Assembly (NCBI RefSeq): GCF_029714285.1
Contig: NZ_CP121662.1
Location: forward strand, 1,922,001-1,986,000
DNA: 64,000 bases
Origin: Rhizobium sp. CB3090
Lineage (GTDB): Bacteria; Pseudomonadota; Alphaproteobacteria; Rhizobiales; Rhizobiaceae
Direction: 5' to 3'
Shown: one piece after another, positions 17,786 to 27,870 of the stretch
How positions within the stretch are numbered: the stretch's first letter is position 1
Layout: every line of letters starts with the position of its first letter
Notes under the pieces: model-generated
What the model saw: the letters and a program-made list of their open reading frames with translations, nothing else
The model's database searches: none
What the model was told of the DNA's origin: nothing
Position numbers and translations under genes: made by a program

Positions 17786-19537
17786 TCAGTTCGATTGCCG
17801 GCGCAGGAAAGCCGGGATTTCGAGCTGGTCGTCTTCCTGGCTTGCCATGCGCGCCTGCGGAACCTGACGGCCCTGATCGTCGAGCTGGCCACGACGCGGT
17901 GCGTAGAGGCTTGCTTCCGGCGACAGCGGGCGGCGCTGCTGCGAAGCAGCGTTCGGAGCCGAAGCCGTCATATCGTTGAAAGCAGCATCCTCTTCGCGGC
18001 GACCGAGCGAATTGGTAATTCGCTTCAGCAGCCCCATCGGACCGCGCTCTTCGGAAGCCTGAGCGGCAACCGGCTGAGCACGATGTTCCATCTCGGCCTT
18101 AACGACCGGAGGGAAATCCTCGACTTTCGGCATGCGGACCTGCTCCGGAGCCTGACGAATGATCGGCTCCTGGCGCACCGGCTGCTGCATCTGCATGGGG
18201 GCCGGCTGCTGCATCACAGGCTGTTGATGCATGACCGCGGCCGGCTGCTGCTGAAGCGGAGCCTGGCGTACCGGCTGTGCCTCGGGTGCTGCGAAGATGC
18301 GGCTCTGGGGACGGAAGCTCTCCTCCTGAGCGACCGGCTGCTGCTGCATGACCGGCTGCTGCTGGCGGACAGGCTGGATTTCCAATTCACGCTCCATTTC
18401 GGCTTCCGCCATACGGATGGTCTGCGCGATCGGATCGACAACGGCCTTTGGTGCCTGCGCGACATGGGCAGGCTGAGCTGCGGCCGCTGCCGGAGCAACG
18501 GCCGCGGAGGGACGGACAGCCGGCTTTGCGACCGGACGGAATTCCATGGTCTTGTCGGCAGCTTCGTTCATCGCGCGATCGATGCCGGTCGCGACGACGG
18601 AAACGCGGATGATGCCTTCCAGCGATTCGTCGAAGGTGGCGCCGAGGATGATGTTGGCATCCGGATCGACTTCTTCGCGGATGCGGGTCGCAGCTTCGTC
18701 GACTTCGAACAGGGTGAGGTCACGGCCGCCGGTGATCGAGATCAGCAGGCCCTGCGCGCCCTTCATCGAGGTTTCGTCGAGCAGCGGGTTGGCGATGGCG
18801 GCTTCAGCAGCCTGCATCGCGCGGCCCTGGCCGGAAGCCTCGCCCGTGCCCATCATGGCGCGGCCCATTTCGCGCATGACCGAACGGACGTCGGCGAAGT
18901 CGAGGTTGATGAGACCTTCCTTCACCATCAGGTCGGTGATGCAGGCAACGCCCGAATAGAGAACCTGGTCGGCCATCGAGAACGCGTCCGCGAAGGTCGT
19001 CTTGTCGTTGGCGATACGGAACAGGTTCTGGTTCGGAATGACGATCAGCGTGTCGACCGACTTCTGCAGTTCCTGGATGCCCATTTCGGCAAGCCGCATG
19101 CGGCGGCCACCTTCGAAATGGAACGGCTTGGTGACGACGCCGACGGTCAGGATGCCCTTGTTGCGGGCGGCCTGTGCGACGACCGGCGCAGCACCCGTGC
19201 CCGTGCCGCCGCCCATGCCGGCAGTGACGAAGCACATGTGGGTACCGTTCAGGTGATCGATGATCTCGTCGATGCATTCTTCAGCAGCCGCGCGGCCGAC
19301 TTCCGGCTGCGAACCTGCGCCGAGGCCTTCAGTGACATTGACGCCGAGCTGGATGATCCGCTCCGCCTTCGTCATCGTCAGCGCCTGTGCGTCCGTATTG
19401 GCGACGACGAAATCGACGCCCTGCAAGCCTGCCGTGATCATGTTGTTGACGGCATTGCCGCCACCACCACCGACACCGAACACGGTGATCCGCGGCTTCA
19501 GCTCGGTGATATCTGGCTTATGCAGCTTGATAGTCAT
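17786..19537 (-). CDS. ftsZ: Cell division protein FtsZ with long Gln/Pro-rich linker
   Basis: Tubulin-like GTPase that forms the Z ring. 583 residues, much longer than the roughly 380 of E. coli. The GTPase core spans about 1-320 with the tubulin signature GGGTGTG at 109-115. A long disordered linker (about 330-565) is rich in Gln, Pro, Ala and Met repeats such as [11 protein letters not shown]. The protein ends with the conserved C-terminal peptide [15 protein letters not shown] that binds FtsA and other partners. A long linker is typical of Rhizobiales FtsZ1. It follows ftsA after 110 bases. Confidence 0.98.
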   Translation of the reverse strand: MTIKLHKPDITELKPRITVFGVGGGGGNAVNNMITAGLQGVDFVVANTDAQALTMTKAERIIQLGVNVTEGLGAGSQPEVGRAAAEECIDEIIDHLNGTHMCFVTAGMGGGTGTGAAPVVAQAARNKGILTVGVVTKPFHFEGGRRMRLAEMGIQELQKSVDTLIVIPNQNLFRIANDKTTFADAFSMADQVLYSGVACITDLMVKEGLINLDFADVRSVMREMGRAMMGTGEASGQGRAMQAAEAAIANPLLDETSMKGAQGLLISITGGRDLTLFEVDEAATRIREEVDPDANIILGATFDESLEGIIRVSVVATGIDRAMNEAADKTMEFRPVAKPAVRPSAAVAPAAAAAQPAHVAQAPKAVVDPIAQTIRMAEAEMERELEIQPVRQQQPVMQQQPVAQEESFRPQSRIFAAPEAQPVRQAPLQQQPAAVMHQQPVMQQPAPMQMQQPVRQEPIIRQAPEQVRMPKVEDFPPVVKAEMEHRAQPVAAQASEERGPMGLLKRITNSLGRREEDAAFNDMTASAPNAASQQRRPLSPEASLYAPRRGQLDDQGRQVPQARMASQEDDQLEIPAFLRRQSN

Positions 19538-19647
19538 GGTACCCGTTCCTTCTCTTTATGGCCGCATCGCCACGCCGGCCAATTCACTATATTTCACTTG
19601 CCTGACCCCTGCCCGGAAAGCGCTTGCCGCGATCCGGGATCAGGCAC

Positions 19648-20979
19648 TCAAAAACTCTCCTTCAGCCATTGGCCAACGCGGCCGATACGGCTGTTGTTAC
19701 CCCCAAGCGACGAGAGCAGACCGCTGCCCGCCGCATGTGTCTCCATGTCCGCAACCTGCGGATAGATCATCAGCCCCACCGCCGTCGAAAAGGCGGGCCC
19801 CTTGGCCGCTGTCGGCAAGCCGGATACGCCCATCGGGCGGCCGATGCGGACATTGCGGGCAAGAATGCGCCGCGCCACATCCGGCAGGCCGGTCAACTGG
19901 CTGGCTCCGCCCGTGAGCACGACACGCTTACCGACGATCGGGCTGAAACCGGAGCGCTGAATGCGATCCCGGATAAGCTCCAGCGTCTCTTCGATGCGTG
20001 CCTTGACGATGCGCGACACCAGCGCCTTCGGCACCTGCGTCGGCTGATCGCGCTCATCCTCGCCGATCGGCGGGATGGAAATCAGTTCGCGCTCTTCCGA
20101 GGAATTCGCGAGCGCCGAGGCATGAACCACCTTCAGCCGCTCGGCATCCTCGATGCGGGTCGAAAGACCGCGTGCAAGGTCGGTGGTGACATGATGGCCG
20201 CCGAGGCTGACGGCGTCGGTATGCACCAGCTTGCCTTCGGCAAAGACCGAGATCGTCGTCGTGCCGCCACCCATGTCGATTGCGGCGCAACCGAGTTCGA
20301 CTTCGTCGTCGACGAGAGCGGCGAGACCGCTGGCATAGGGCGTTGCCACCATGCCCTCGACCGAAAGATGCGCCCGGTTGATGCAGAGTTCGAGATTGCG
20401 AAGGGCCGCGCGTTCCGCCGTGACCACATGCATATCGACACCCAGTGCATCGCCGAACATCGCCAGGGGATCGCGGATGCCGCGTTCGCCGTCGAGCGAG
20501 TAGCCGGTTGCCAGCGAATGCAGCACCGCACGCTCCTGACGGAGCGACTGCTGGCAGGCGGCGGCAAGCACCTTCTTCAGATCGTTTGCTTCGACCTCTT
20601 GGCCGCCCAGATCGATGGTGGCAGTGTAGATATCGCTGCCGAGACGACCAGCGGAAACATTGACGATCAGGCTGTCGACGGTCAGGCCGGCCATGCGCTC
20701 GGCGGCGTCGACGGAGAGACGGACGACATTTTCCAGAGCATCGAGATCGGCGATCACACCGGTCTTGATACCGCGCGAACGCTGATGGCCGATGCCGATG
20801 ATCTCGATATTGTGCGTGCGGTTCGGCAGAACCTGGCTTTCCTCGCGCGGCGTCAGCCGGCCGATCATGCAGACGACCTTCGTCGAGCCGATGTCTAGGA
20901 CGGATACGATGTGCGACCGCTTTGACGACAGCGGCTTCAGGCGTGGCAGACCGAAATGGGACGAACCGAATAAGCTCAT
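19648..20979 (-). CDS. ftsA: Cell division protein FtsA
   Basis: Actin-like membrane tether of FtsZ. 443 residues. The ATPase motif VSVLDIGSTKVVCMIGRL begins near residue 25 and the phosphate-2 motif AAIDMGGGTTTISVF follows later; VVLTGGASQLTGLPDVA fits the adenosine site. The C-terminus ends with SRIGRVGQWLKESF, the amphipathic membrane-targeting helix. ATG 20979 overlaps the ftsQ stop as ATGA, so translation is probably coupled. Confidence 0.97.
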   Translation of the reverse strand: MSLFGSSHFGLPRLKPLSSKRSHIVSVLDIGSTKVVCMIGRLTPREESQVLPNRTHNIEIIGIGHQRSRGIKTGVIADLDALENVVRLSVDAAERMAGLTVDSLIVNVSAGRLGSDIYTATIDLGGQEVEANDLKKVLAAACQQSLRQERAVLHSLATGYSLDGERGIRDPLAMFGDALGVDMHVVTAERAALRNLELCINRAHLSVEGMVATPYASGLAALVDDEVELGCAAIDMGGGTTTISVFAEGKLVHTDAVSLGGHHVTTDLARGLSTRIEDAERLKVVHASALANSSEERELISIPPIGEDERDQPTQVPKALVSRIVKARIEETLELIRDRIQRSGFSPIVGKRVVLTGGASQLTGLPDVARRILARNVRIGRPMGVSGLPTAAKGPAFSTAVGLMIYPQVADMETHAAGSGLLSSLGGNNSRIGRVGQWLKESF

Positions 20980-21908
20980 GTATCCTGCCCTGCCTTCTTC
21001 AAAGCCTTTGTTCTTGCATCCAACGCCGCCTGGCGGCGAAGCGCTGCGTCCGGGGTCAATTCAATGGCGGTACGATCGTCAAGGCGAAGGTCGACGGCAG
21101 CGATATCGCGCTGCAGAAGGTTCTCATCCTTATCGAGCTTGGTGAGACGAGCGAGCGCGCCGTCGATATTGTCTTCCGGCAATTTGATGATCACGCCATT
21201 GTCGAGATAGAGATCCCAACGGCGGCCGGCGACGCGCACGAATGCCTTCACATGGCTGCGAACATCAGGCCACTTGGCAAATTCTTCATCGATGGAAGCC
21301 GCAGCCGTTTCGGCATCACGACCAACGAAGAGCGGCAGCTTGGCGAACTTGTTGTCGCGAAGCGGCGCGATCACGCTGCCGTCCTTCTGGATCAGCGAGA
21401 GTTCGGAGCCGTGCTGCCAGATGGCATAAGCCTTGCGCTCCGTGAGCTTCACTTCGATCGTCTTCGGATAGACCTTGCGGACTTCTACGTTCTGCACCCA
21501 GGGCAGACTTGCGATCTTCTGGCGAGCGGCATCAGCATCGAGCGCCACCAGCGAAGTGGTGCCGTCGAGACCGAGAAGCTGCAGGATTTCGATTTCCGAA
21601 GTCTGATCGTTACCGGAAACCTTCACGTCTTCGATAGCGAAGCCGGCAGCCGATGTCGTCGCCTGGGCGACATCCTGCGTGTGGCCGCCGATCGACATGC
21701 CGTAAAGGCCGGTCGCAGCGAAAAGAGCGAGAGCGGAAACCGTACCCGTATGGGCCGGAATATTGACACGCCCGGAGCCGAGACTCACGAGAAAACGCAC
21801 GGCGCGGCGCAGCGGACGCGGCAGTACGAACGCATCTTCGACATCGTCGATCGCGAGCGGAACACGGTGGCGGGACCGCCTCATATTTTTGACCGTCAGC
21901 GCAAACAA
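20976..21908 (-). CDS. ftsQ: Cell division protein FtsQ, TTG start
   Basis: Bitopic inner-membrane protein that links early and late divisome proteins. With TTG 21908 it has 310 residues and begins (M)[15 protein letters not shown]. One transmembrane segment is near 55-75 ([19 protein letters not shown]). The POTRA domain follows ([20 protein letters not shown]) and then the FtsQ beta domain ([24 protein letters not shown]). TTG is chosen because GGAGG lies exactly 7 bases before it; a GTG at 21929 lacks such a site. The start overlaps the ddl 3' end by 13 bases, and the stop overlaps ftsA. Confidence 0.93.
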   Translation of the reverse strand: MFALTVKNMRRSRHRVPLAIDDVEDAFVLPRPLRRAVRFLVSLGSGRVNIPAHTGTVSALALFAATGLYGMSIGGHTQDVAQATTSAAGFAIEDVKVSGNDQTSEIEILQLLGLDGTTSLVALDADAARQKIASLPWVQNVEVRKVYPKTIEVKLTERKAYAIWQHGSELSLIQKDGSVIAPLRDNKFAKLPLFVGRDAETAAASIDEEFAKWPDVRSHVKAFVRVAGRRWDLYLDNGVIIKLPEDNIDGALARLTKLDKDENLLQRDIAAVDLRLDDRTAIELTPDAALRRQAALDARTKALKKAGQDT

Positions 21909-22822
21909 GACGCGTCCTCCACCATCCACCGGAGAAATTCGCCAAAAGAGTAGCCGGCGTGAGCGGCCATTTCGGGCACCAGCGAGGTAGGCGTCATGCC
22001 TGGTTGGGTGTTGATTTCCAACCAGATAAGCTCACCCTCTTCGGAAAAGCGATCGTCATAACGGAAGTCAGATCGACTGACGCCACGGCAGCCGATAGCT
22101 TGATGCGCCCTTAACGCCAATGTTTGTATCTTTTGGTAAAGATTCGGTGAAATTCTGGCAGGGATGACGTGTTTTGATCCACCCTCCGCATATTTGGAAT
22201 CGTAGTCGTAGAAGCTGTGCCCCTGCGGCACGATCTCGGTAACGCCGAGCGCCGTATCGCCCATGACGCCGCATGTCAGCTCCCGACCGTAGACGTAACG
22301 CTCGACCATCACCTCGTCGCCGTAGCGCCACTCGGAAGAGGTAATGATCTGCGGCGGATGCGCTTGATCTTCCTTGACGATCACCACACCAAAGCTCGAA
22401 CCCTCACGCACTGGCTTCACCACATAAGGCGGCCGCATCGGATGCTCGCCGGCAATGGCGAAACGGTTCATCACTCGCGAATCGGCGACAGGAATGCCGG
22501 CCCCATCAGCCACCTTCTTGGCGCGCGATTTGTCCATGGCGAGCGCCGAGGCCAGCACGCCGGAATGCGTGTAAGGGATCTGCAGATATTCAAGGATGCC
22601 CTGAATGGTGCCGTCTTCGCCGAACGGGCCATGCAGAGCATTGAAAACGACATCAGGCTTCAGATCGGCAAGGCGCGCAGACACATCGCGCCCCACATCG
22701 ACACGCGTAACCTGAAAGCCTTCGACCTCAAGAGCATCAGCGCATGCCTTCCCCGAAGACAGGCTAACCGGCCTCTCCGAGGAAAATCCGCCCAAAAGGA
22801 CAGCCACATGCCTGCCACCCAT
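21896..22822 (-). CDS. ddl: D-alanine--D-alanine ligase
   Basis: ATP-grasp ligase that makes the D-Ala-D-Ala end of the peptidoglycan stem peptide. 308 residues from ATG 22822 ([21 protein letters not shown]). Active-site features: SSERPVS near the start, the ATP-binding [28 protein letters not shown], and the metal/ATP site [23 protein letters not shown] run lies upstream of this ATG; alternative ATGs at 22855 and 22888 have no ribosome site. It is the first gene of ddl-ftsQ-ftsA-ftsZ, and the promoter region carries a CtrA-type box. Confidence 0.96.
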   Translation of the reverse strand: MGGRHVAVLLGGFSSERPVSLSSGKACADALEVEGFQVTRVDVGRDVSARLADLKPDVVFNALHGPFGEDGTIQGILEYLQIPYTHSGVLASALAMDKSRAKKVADGAGIPVADSRVMNRFAIAGEHPMRPPYVVKPVREGSSFGVVIVKEDQAHPPQIITSSEWRYGDEVMVERYVYGRELTCGVMGDTALGVTEIVPQGHSFYDYDSKYAEGGSKHVIPARISPNLYQKIQTLALRAHQAIGCRGVSRSDFRYDDRFSEEGELIWLEINTQPGMTPTSLVPEMAAHAGYSFGEFLRWMVEDASCLR

Positions 22823-22903
22823 CAATACCCCCAATTCACCATCTGCAATCGACATTTGCTCGATACGCTGAGCAGCGATTCTCGCCACTCCTTGTAGGCT
22901 TCA

Positions 22904-22918
22904 TTAGAACAACATTAA
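22904..22918. promoter_or_regulatory. CtrA-type box upstream of ddl-ftsQAZ
   Basis: TTAG-AACAACA-TTAA has the spacing of the CtrA recognition sequence TTAA-N7-TTAA with one mismatch. It lies 82 bases upstream of the ddl start. A further TTAA 2 bases beyond (TTAAGGTTAA) thickens the site. CtrA control of ftsQA is established in Caulobacter; here it is inferred. Confidence 0.45.
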
Positions 22919-23050
22919 GGTTAATGAAGCGTTTACTTTCGTTAACTTCCGACCGCTGTCATGGCGATCAATTTTCACGAATCAAATCGACTTGAAGAAT
23001 TCTGCCATTAGAATCATGGAGTTGCTACATTTGAATATCCACCTTTAGAA

Positions 23051-23093
23051 AATTTTAAACAAATAAGCCCGCGCCGGGGTCTCCGCCGCGGGC
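23051..23093 (-). terminator. aqpZ terminator
   Basis: GCCCGCG (23067-23073) and CGCGGGC (23087-23093) form the stem; on the minus strand the stem is followed by TTATTTGTTTAAAATTTT. It lies about 27 bases after the aqpZ stop. Confidence 0.75.
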
Positions 23094-23120
23094 ATTCGTA
23101 AGGCTTATAGGGTCTCGGAA

Positions 23121-23795
23121 TCAGTCGTGATCGCTGAGCAGTATCCAGGTGATACCGCCGAGCGCGCCACCGATGATCGGGGCCACCCAGAACAGCCAGA
23201 GCTGCTGCAGCGCCCAGCCACCAACGAACAAAGCCTGGCCGGTGGAACGGGCCGGATTAACCGAAGTATCGGTGATCGGGATCGAGATGAGGTGGATCAG
23301 CGTCAGCGCAAGACCAATAGCGATCGGCGCGAATCCGACCGGCACCTTGCTGCTGGTCGAACCGAGAATCACGATCAGGAAGAATAGCGTCAGCACGATT
23401 TCGGCAACCAGCGCCGATGCAAGCGAGTAGCCGCCCGGAGAATGCTCGCCATAACCATTGGCCGCAAAATCGCCGAGCTGGAAATCAGCCTTGCCGCTTG
23501 CGATCAGGTAAAGAACGACCGCAGCGACGATAGCGCCGACGACCTGGGCGATGATGTAAGGAATGAGATGCGAGCCGGGGAAGCGGCCGGCAACCATGAG
23601 ACCGACCGAAACCGCCGGATTGAAATGGCCGCCCGACACACCGCCAACCGCAAAGGCCATGGTGAGCACGGTCAACCCAAACGCGAAAGCAACGCCTAGA
23701 AAACCGATGCCGAGGCTTGGAAAAGCTGCCGCAAAGATTGCACTTCCGCAGCCGCCGAACACCAGCCAAAACGTTCCAAAAAATTCCGCAATCAT
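23121..23795 (-). CDS. aqpZ: Aquaporin Z
   Basis: Water channel of the MIP family in the inner membrane. 224 residues with six transmembrane segments. The two pore-lining motifs are [11 protein letters not shown] (first NPA) and [14 protein letters not shown] (second NPA, with the conserved Arg after it), as in AqpZ rather than glycerol facilitators. The start ATG 23795 has only a weak ribosome site (AGAAAAA). The gene sits between ddl and murB, inside the dcw region, with its own terminator, and is divergent from the MFS gene. Confidence 0.94.
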   Translation of the reverse strand: MIAEFFGTFWLVFGGCGSAIFAAAFPSLGIGFLGVAFAFGLTVLTMAFAVGGVSGGHFNPAVSVGLMVAGRFPGSHLIPYIIAQVVGAIVAAVVLYLIASGKADFQLGDFAANGYGEHSPGGYSLASALVAEIVLTLFFLIVILGSTSSKVPVGFAPIAIGLALTLIHLISIPITDTSVNPARSTGQALFVGGWALQQLWLFWVAPIIGGALGGITWILLSDHD

Positions 23796-24029
23796 TTTTT
23801 CTGCATAGAATTTATCTCCACCGCTCTCAACCAGAGCGAAAGTAAGACATTTACGAGAAAAAGATTCCGGTCAAGACATTCCCGGACAAACGCCCGTCAG
23901 GGTGGCAAACGCGCGATCGCTCCGCTCCCGAAGCAGTTATTGCAACAAAGGATCAGCATGCAGGTGTCAGTTTCTTGCTTCTTAAACGTTTGCGCTGAAC
24001 AAAAATTGCGCTAAGGACACGCGCTGCCG

Positions 24030-24044
24030 TTAAGGCAACGTTAA
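24030..24044 (+). promoter_or_regulatory. CtrA-type box before the MFS gene
   Basis: TTAA-GGCAACG-TTAA is an exact match to TTAA-N7-TTAA and is followed by ACCAT. It lies 21 bases before the MFS start codon at 24066, a position that would overlap the promoter or the start of the transcript. Confidence 0.55.
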
Positions 24045-24065
24045 ACCATCCAAATTGGTAGGACC

Positions 24066-25391
24066 ATGACTGACGCGATATCTCCCTTATCGCCGACACC
24101 CTCGTCATCGAACAGCGTCGTTGCGAATTCCCCGGCACGCGTTCTGATCGCGAGCCTTATCGGTACGACGATCGAATTTTTCGACTTTTACGTTTATGCA
24201 ACGGGGGCGGTCATCGTCTTCCCGAAGCTATTCTTTCCGGCTGCTGATCCGACTGCTGCGACTTTGCAATCCTTCGCAACGTTTTCGATCGCGTTCTTTG
24301 CCCGTCCGATCGGTGCGATGATCTTCGGCCATTTCGGTGACAGGGTTGGCCGCAAGGCGACACTCGTTGCAGCGCTCATGACGATGGGCCTTTCGACCGT
24401 CGTTATCGGCCTTTTGCCTGGATATGATTCGATCGGCGTTTTCGCTCCGCTGCTGCTGGCACTTTGCCGTCTGGGCCAGGGCCTCGGCCTCGGCGGCGAA
24501 TGGGGTGGCGCGGTGTTGCTTGCCACCGAAAACGCGCCGGAGGGCAAGCGCACTTGGTACGCCATGTTTCCGCAACTTGGTGCACCCATCGGCTTCATTC
24601 TGTCGGCTGGTCTCTTCCTGATCTTGCGTGAAAGCATGTCGGATGCGGATTTCCTGAGTTATGGATGGCGCATTCCTTTCCTCATCAGTCTGGCGCTGGT
24701 GGCGATCGGCCTCTATGTTCGCCTGAAAATCACCGAAACGCCGGAATTCCGCCGCGCAGTCGAAAAGGAGGAGCGCGTTTCGGTTCCGATTGCGGTCATT
24801 TTCCGCTCGCATCTCCGCAGCCTCATCCTCGGCACGATCATCGCTGTCGCGACCTTCGTGCTGTTCTATTTGATGACGGCATTCACGCTGAGTTGGGGCA
24901 CAAGGCCGCTCACCGCTACTCCGGCAGGCCTCGGCTATTCACAACAGCAGTTCCTGATCGTCCAGCTTGTCGGCGTCGTCTTCTTCGGCCTGATGATTCC
25001 GCTTTCCGGCCTGTTGTCGGATCGTTATTCACGCCGGCTGGTTCTGATCCTGACGACGATCGGCATCCTGATCTTCGGTTTGTTCTATTCCACGCTGCTG
25101 ACCGCCGGCCTTGCCGGCGCATTCGCTTGCTCGATCATAGGCCTGGCCTTGATGGGCTTCACCTACGGGCCGATCGGCGCCGCACTTGCCGCTCCGTTCC
25201 CAACGGCGGTACGCTATACCGGCGCGTCGATGACCTTCAATCTCGGCGGTATCATTGGCGCCTCCCTGGCCCCCTTCATCGCCACCTGGCTGGCGACGAA
25301 CTACAGCCTCGCCTATGTCGGTTACTATCTCACGATTGCAGCCATTCTCTCGCTGATCGGCATTCTGCTCTCGGGTAACGAAGAAATCTGA
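24066..25391 (+). CDS. MFS transporter, metabolite:H+ symporter (MHS) type
   Basis: Inner-membrane transporter of 441 residues with about 12 membrane segments. MHS hallmarks are ASLIGTTIEFFDFYVYATGA in the first segment, the loop 2-3 motif GHFGDRVGRKATL, and LGLGGEWGGAVLLATENAP. The C-terminal half has MGFTYGPIGAALAAPFPTAVRYTGAS. Relatives carry shikimate, proline, betaine, alpha-ketoglutarate or citrate; the substrate is not clear here. It is the only plus-strand gene within the dcw region and has its own CtrA-like box and a strong terminator. Confidence 0.92.
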   Translation: MTDAISPLSPTPSSSNSVVANSPARVLIASLIGTTIEFFDFYVYATGAVIVFPKLFFPAADPTAATLQSFATFSIAFFARPIGAMIFGHFGDRVGRKATLVAALMTMGLSTVVIGLLPGYDSIGVFAPLLLALCRLGQGLGLGGEWGGAVLLATENAPEGKRTWYAMFPQLGAPIGFILSAGLFLILRESMSDADFLSYGWRIPFLISLALVAIGLYVRLKITETPEFRRAVEKEERVSVPIAVIFRSHLRSLILGTIIAVATFVLFYLMTAFTLSWGTRPLTATPAGLGYSQQQFLIVQLVGVVFFGLMIPLSGLLSDRYSRRLVLILTTIGILIFGLFYSTLLTAGLAGAFACSIIGLALMGFTYGPIGAALAAPFPTAVRYTGASMTFNLGGIIGASLAPFIATWLATNYSLAYVGYYLTIAAILSLIGILLSGNEEI

Positions 25392-25412
25392 GAACTTTGC
25401 CATAACGAATTG

Positions 25413-25441
25413 AAAAGGCCGGGTAAAAACCCGGCCTTTTT
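25413..25441 (+). terminator. Terminator of the MFS gene
   Basis: AAAAGGCCGGGT and ACCCGGCCTTTTT pair over 12 bp with a 4-base loop (AAAA) and T tract. On the minus strand the stem also ends in TTTTC, so it may additionally end the convergent murB transcript, whose stop lies at 25484. Confidence 0.9.
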
Positions 25442-25483
25442 GTTGAATCATTTTATGAAGTTTGAGCCGATTGCAGCGCAAAC

Positions 25484-26458
25484 CTACTCCGCAGTGACGC
25501 CTTGGAAGGGGCGAACTTCTCGGCCGGGCATGAAGCAGCCCAGACGCTTGATTTCCCATTCCAGCTTGATGCCGGACTTTTCGAAAACCTCGCGACGGAC
25601 CTGCTCGCCGAGATATTCGAGATCGTAGCCAGTCGCCTGCCCCATATTGATCATGAAATTGCAATGCAGCGATGACATCTGCGCGCCGCCGATGACGAGG
25701 CCGCGGCAGCCGGCTTCATCGATGAGCTTCCAGGCGGAATGCCCTTCCGGGTTCTTGAAGGTCGAACCACCGGTCTTTTCGCGAATGGGCTGCACCGTCT
25801 CGCGATGCGCCCGCACGGCATCCATTTCGGCCCGGATCTGAGCCTTATCCTCGGGATATCCCTCGAAAAGAACATGCGTGAAGATCAGATCGTCCGATGC
25901 TGTCGAATGGCGATAGGTGTAGCCCATCTCGGCATTGGTCAGCACATGCTTCTTGCCCTTGCGGTCGACCGCATGCACCTCGACGACCCGATCGCGCGTT
26001 TCGGAGCCATTGGCGCCGGCATTCATGCGCGCCGCGCCACCGATGCCGCCGGGAATGCCGTAATAGAAATGAAAGCCGCCGATACCATTGTCCATGGCCA
26101 TGGCGGCAACATGCTTATCCGGGCAAATGGCGCCAGCCATGATGCGATTCTCACCGGCAAGCTCGACCGAGCCGAAGCCCTTGGCCGAAAGGCGCAGGAC
26201 GACGCCAGGAATGCCGCCGTCGCGCACCAGGATGTTCGAACCGACACCCACCACCGTCAACGGCACTTCGGCCGGCAGGACCTTCAGGAAAGCGATCAGA
26301 TCGTCGGTGTCATGCGGCTGGAACATCAACTCCGCCAGCCCGCCGGCGCGAAACCATGTGACGCGATCCATCGGCGCGTCCGGCGTCAACCGGCCGCGAA
26401 TATCCTTTACGCTGTCGCCGAGCGACGCCAGAAGCTTTTCCCCATTTACCTGTTTCAT
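25484..26458 (-). CDS. murB: UDP-N-acetylenolpyruvoylglucosamine reductase
   Basis: FAD enzyme that reduces enolpyruvyl-UDP-GlcNAc to UDP-MurNAc. 324 residues. FAD-binding segment [18 protein letters not shown], substrate/FAD loop [19 protein letters not shown], and the C-terminal [28 protein letters not shown] with the Ser proton donor region. ATG 26458 overlaps the murC stop as ATGA. It is the last gene of the first dcw block; its transcript meets the plus-strand MFS gene end to end. Confidence 0.97.
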   Translation of the reverse strand: MKQVNGEKLLASLGDSVKDIRGRLTPDAPMDRVTWFRAGGLAELMFQPHDTDDLIAFLKVLPAEVPLTVVGVGSNILVRDGGIPGVVLRLSAKGFGSVELAGENRIMAGAICPDKHVAAMAMDNGIGGFHFYYGIPGGIGGAARMNAGANGSETRDRVVEVHAVDRKGKKHVLTNAEMGYTYRHSTASDDLIFTHVLFEGYPEDKAQIRAEMDAVRAHRETVQPIREKTGGSTFKNPEGHSAWKLIDEAGCRGLVIGGAQMSSLHCNFMINMGQATGYDLEYLGEQVRREVFEKSGIKLEWEIKRLGCFMPGREVRPFQGVTAE

Positions 26459-27870
26459 GCGGACTTACCCGAAAGGCCTTCCAATTCCTTTGGCAATGAA
26501 GCTGCCCAATACGTGATGCTCCCAGCCCCCAAGAGAACCACAAAATCACCCGGTCGTGCAATCTCCGCGACCATGCGGGCAAGATCCTCCTGCGACTGCA
26601 GATAGCGCGCGTCGCGATGGCCACCTGCTTTGATGCGCGACACCAGAGCCTGCGAATCCGCGCCCTCGATCGGGTCCTCGCCGGCTGCATAGACCGGCGC
26701 CAGGAAAATGCTGTCGGCATCGTTGAAGCAGGCGGCGAACTCCTCGAACAGGCTCGACAGCCGCGTGTACCGATGCGGCTGGTGAACGGCGATGATGCGG
26801 CCCTGGCAGGCTTCGCGCGCCGCCCTAAGCACGGCCTTGATCTCCACCGGATGGTGGCCGTAATCGTCGAAGACCTTCACCCCGTTCCATTCGCCCGTGA
26901 GCGTGAAGCGACGCTTGACGCCGCCGAAGGAGGCGAGCCCCCTGGCGATCGCCTCATTGGAGATGCCGAGCCGGTTGGCGACGGCGATTGCCGCAGTCGC
27001 ATTGGAAATATTGTGCCGGCCGGGCATCGGCATGACGAGATCCTTGATCTCGAAGACCTTCCCCGTTCGGCGCCTGCGAATTTGGATATCGAACAGCGAG
27101 CGCGTCCCGTCGATGCGCACATTCATGAAGCGCACATCCGCCTGTGGATTTTCGCCATAGGTGATGACCTTGCGGTCCTCGATGCGGCCGACCAGCGACT
27201 GCACTTCCGGATGATCGAGGCACATGACGCCGAAACCGTAGAACGGCACATTCTCGACGAACTGCCGGAAGGCGGCACGCACAGCGTCAAAATTGCCGTA
27301 GTGATCCAGATGCTCGGGATCGATATTGGTAACGACGGCGACGTCGGCAGGCAGCTTCAGGAAGGTGCCATCAGATTCATCGGCCTCCACTACCATCCAC
27401 TCGCCCTCGCCCATACGGGCATTCGTACCGTAGGCGTTGATGATGCCGCCGTTGATGACGGTCGGGTCAAGTCCGCCGGCTTCGAGCAGGGTCGCGACAA
27501 GCGAGGTGGTTGTCGTCTTGCCATGCGTACCGCCGATGGCAATCGCATTGCGGAAGCGCATCAGCTCGGCCAGCATCTCGGCGCGGCGCACGACGGGCAG
27601 CAGCTTTTCGCGCGCGGCGACGAGTTCCGGATTGCTCTTCTTGATGGCGGTGGAAACCACCACGACTTCCGCGTCGCCGAGATTCTCTGCCTTGTGACCG
27701 ATATGCACCGCGATGCCCTTTTCGCGCAGCCGCTGCACGTTGGCGCTTTCCGACTGGTCCGACCCCTGCACGCGATGGCCGAGATTATGCAGCACTTCGG
27801 CAATGCCGCTCATCCCGATACCGCCGATACCGATAAAATGTACGAGGCCGATAGCCTTCGGCAGCTTCAT
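26455..27870 (-). CDS. murC: UDP-N-acetylmuramate--L-alanine ligase
   Basis: Cytoplasmic ligase adding L-Ala to UDP-MurNAc. 471 residues. N-terminal nucleotide fold [20 protein letters not shown] loop GTHGKTTT at 114-121, the [12 protein letters not shown] motif and the C-terminal [14 protein letters not shown] and [17 protein letters not shown]. Both ends overlap neighbours by 4 bases (murG upstream, murB downstream), which indicates coupled translation. Confidence 0.97.
   Translation of the reverse strand: MKLPKAIGLVHFIGIGGIGMSGIAEVLHNLGHRVQGSDQSESANVQRLREKGIAVHIGHKAENLGDAEVVVVSTAIKKSNPELVAAREKLLPVVRRAEMLAELMRFRNAIAIGGTHGKTTTTSLVATLLEAGGLDPTVINGGIINAYGTNARMGEGEWMVVEADESDGTFLKLPADVAVVTNIDPEHLDHYGNFDAVRAAFRQFVENVPFYGFGVMCLDHPEVQSLVGRIEDRKVITYGENPQADVRFMNVRIDGTRSLFDIQIRRRRTGKVFEIKDLVMPMPGRHNISNATAAIAVANRLGISNEAIARGLASFGGVKRRFTLTGEWNGVKVFDDYGHHPVEIKAVLRAAREACQGRIIAVHQPHRYTRLSSLFEEFAACFNDADSIFLAPVYAAGEDPIEGADSQALVSRIKAGGHRDARYLQSQEDLARMVAEIARPGDFVVLLGAGSITYWAASLPKELEGLSGKSA

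Noticed and set aside
17771..19765. Plus-strand 664-codon open frame opposite ftsZ
   Set aside because: Composition (Arg, His, Asp-rich) and exact overlap with ftsZ mark it as a shadow frame.
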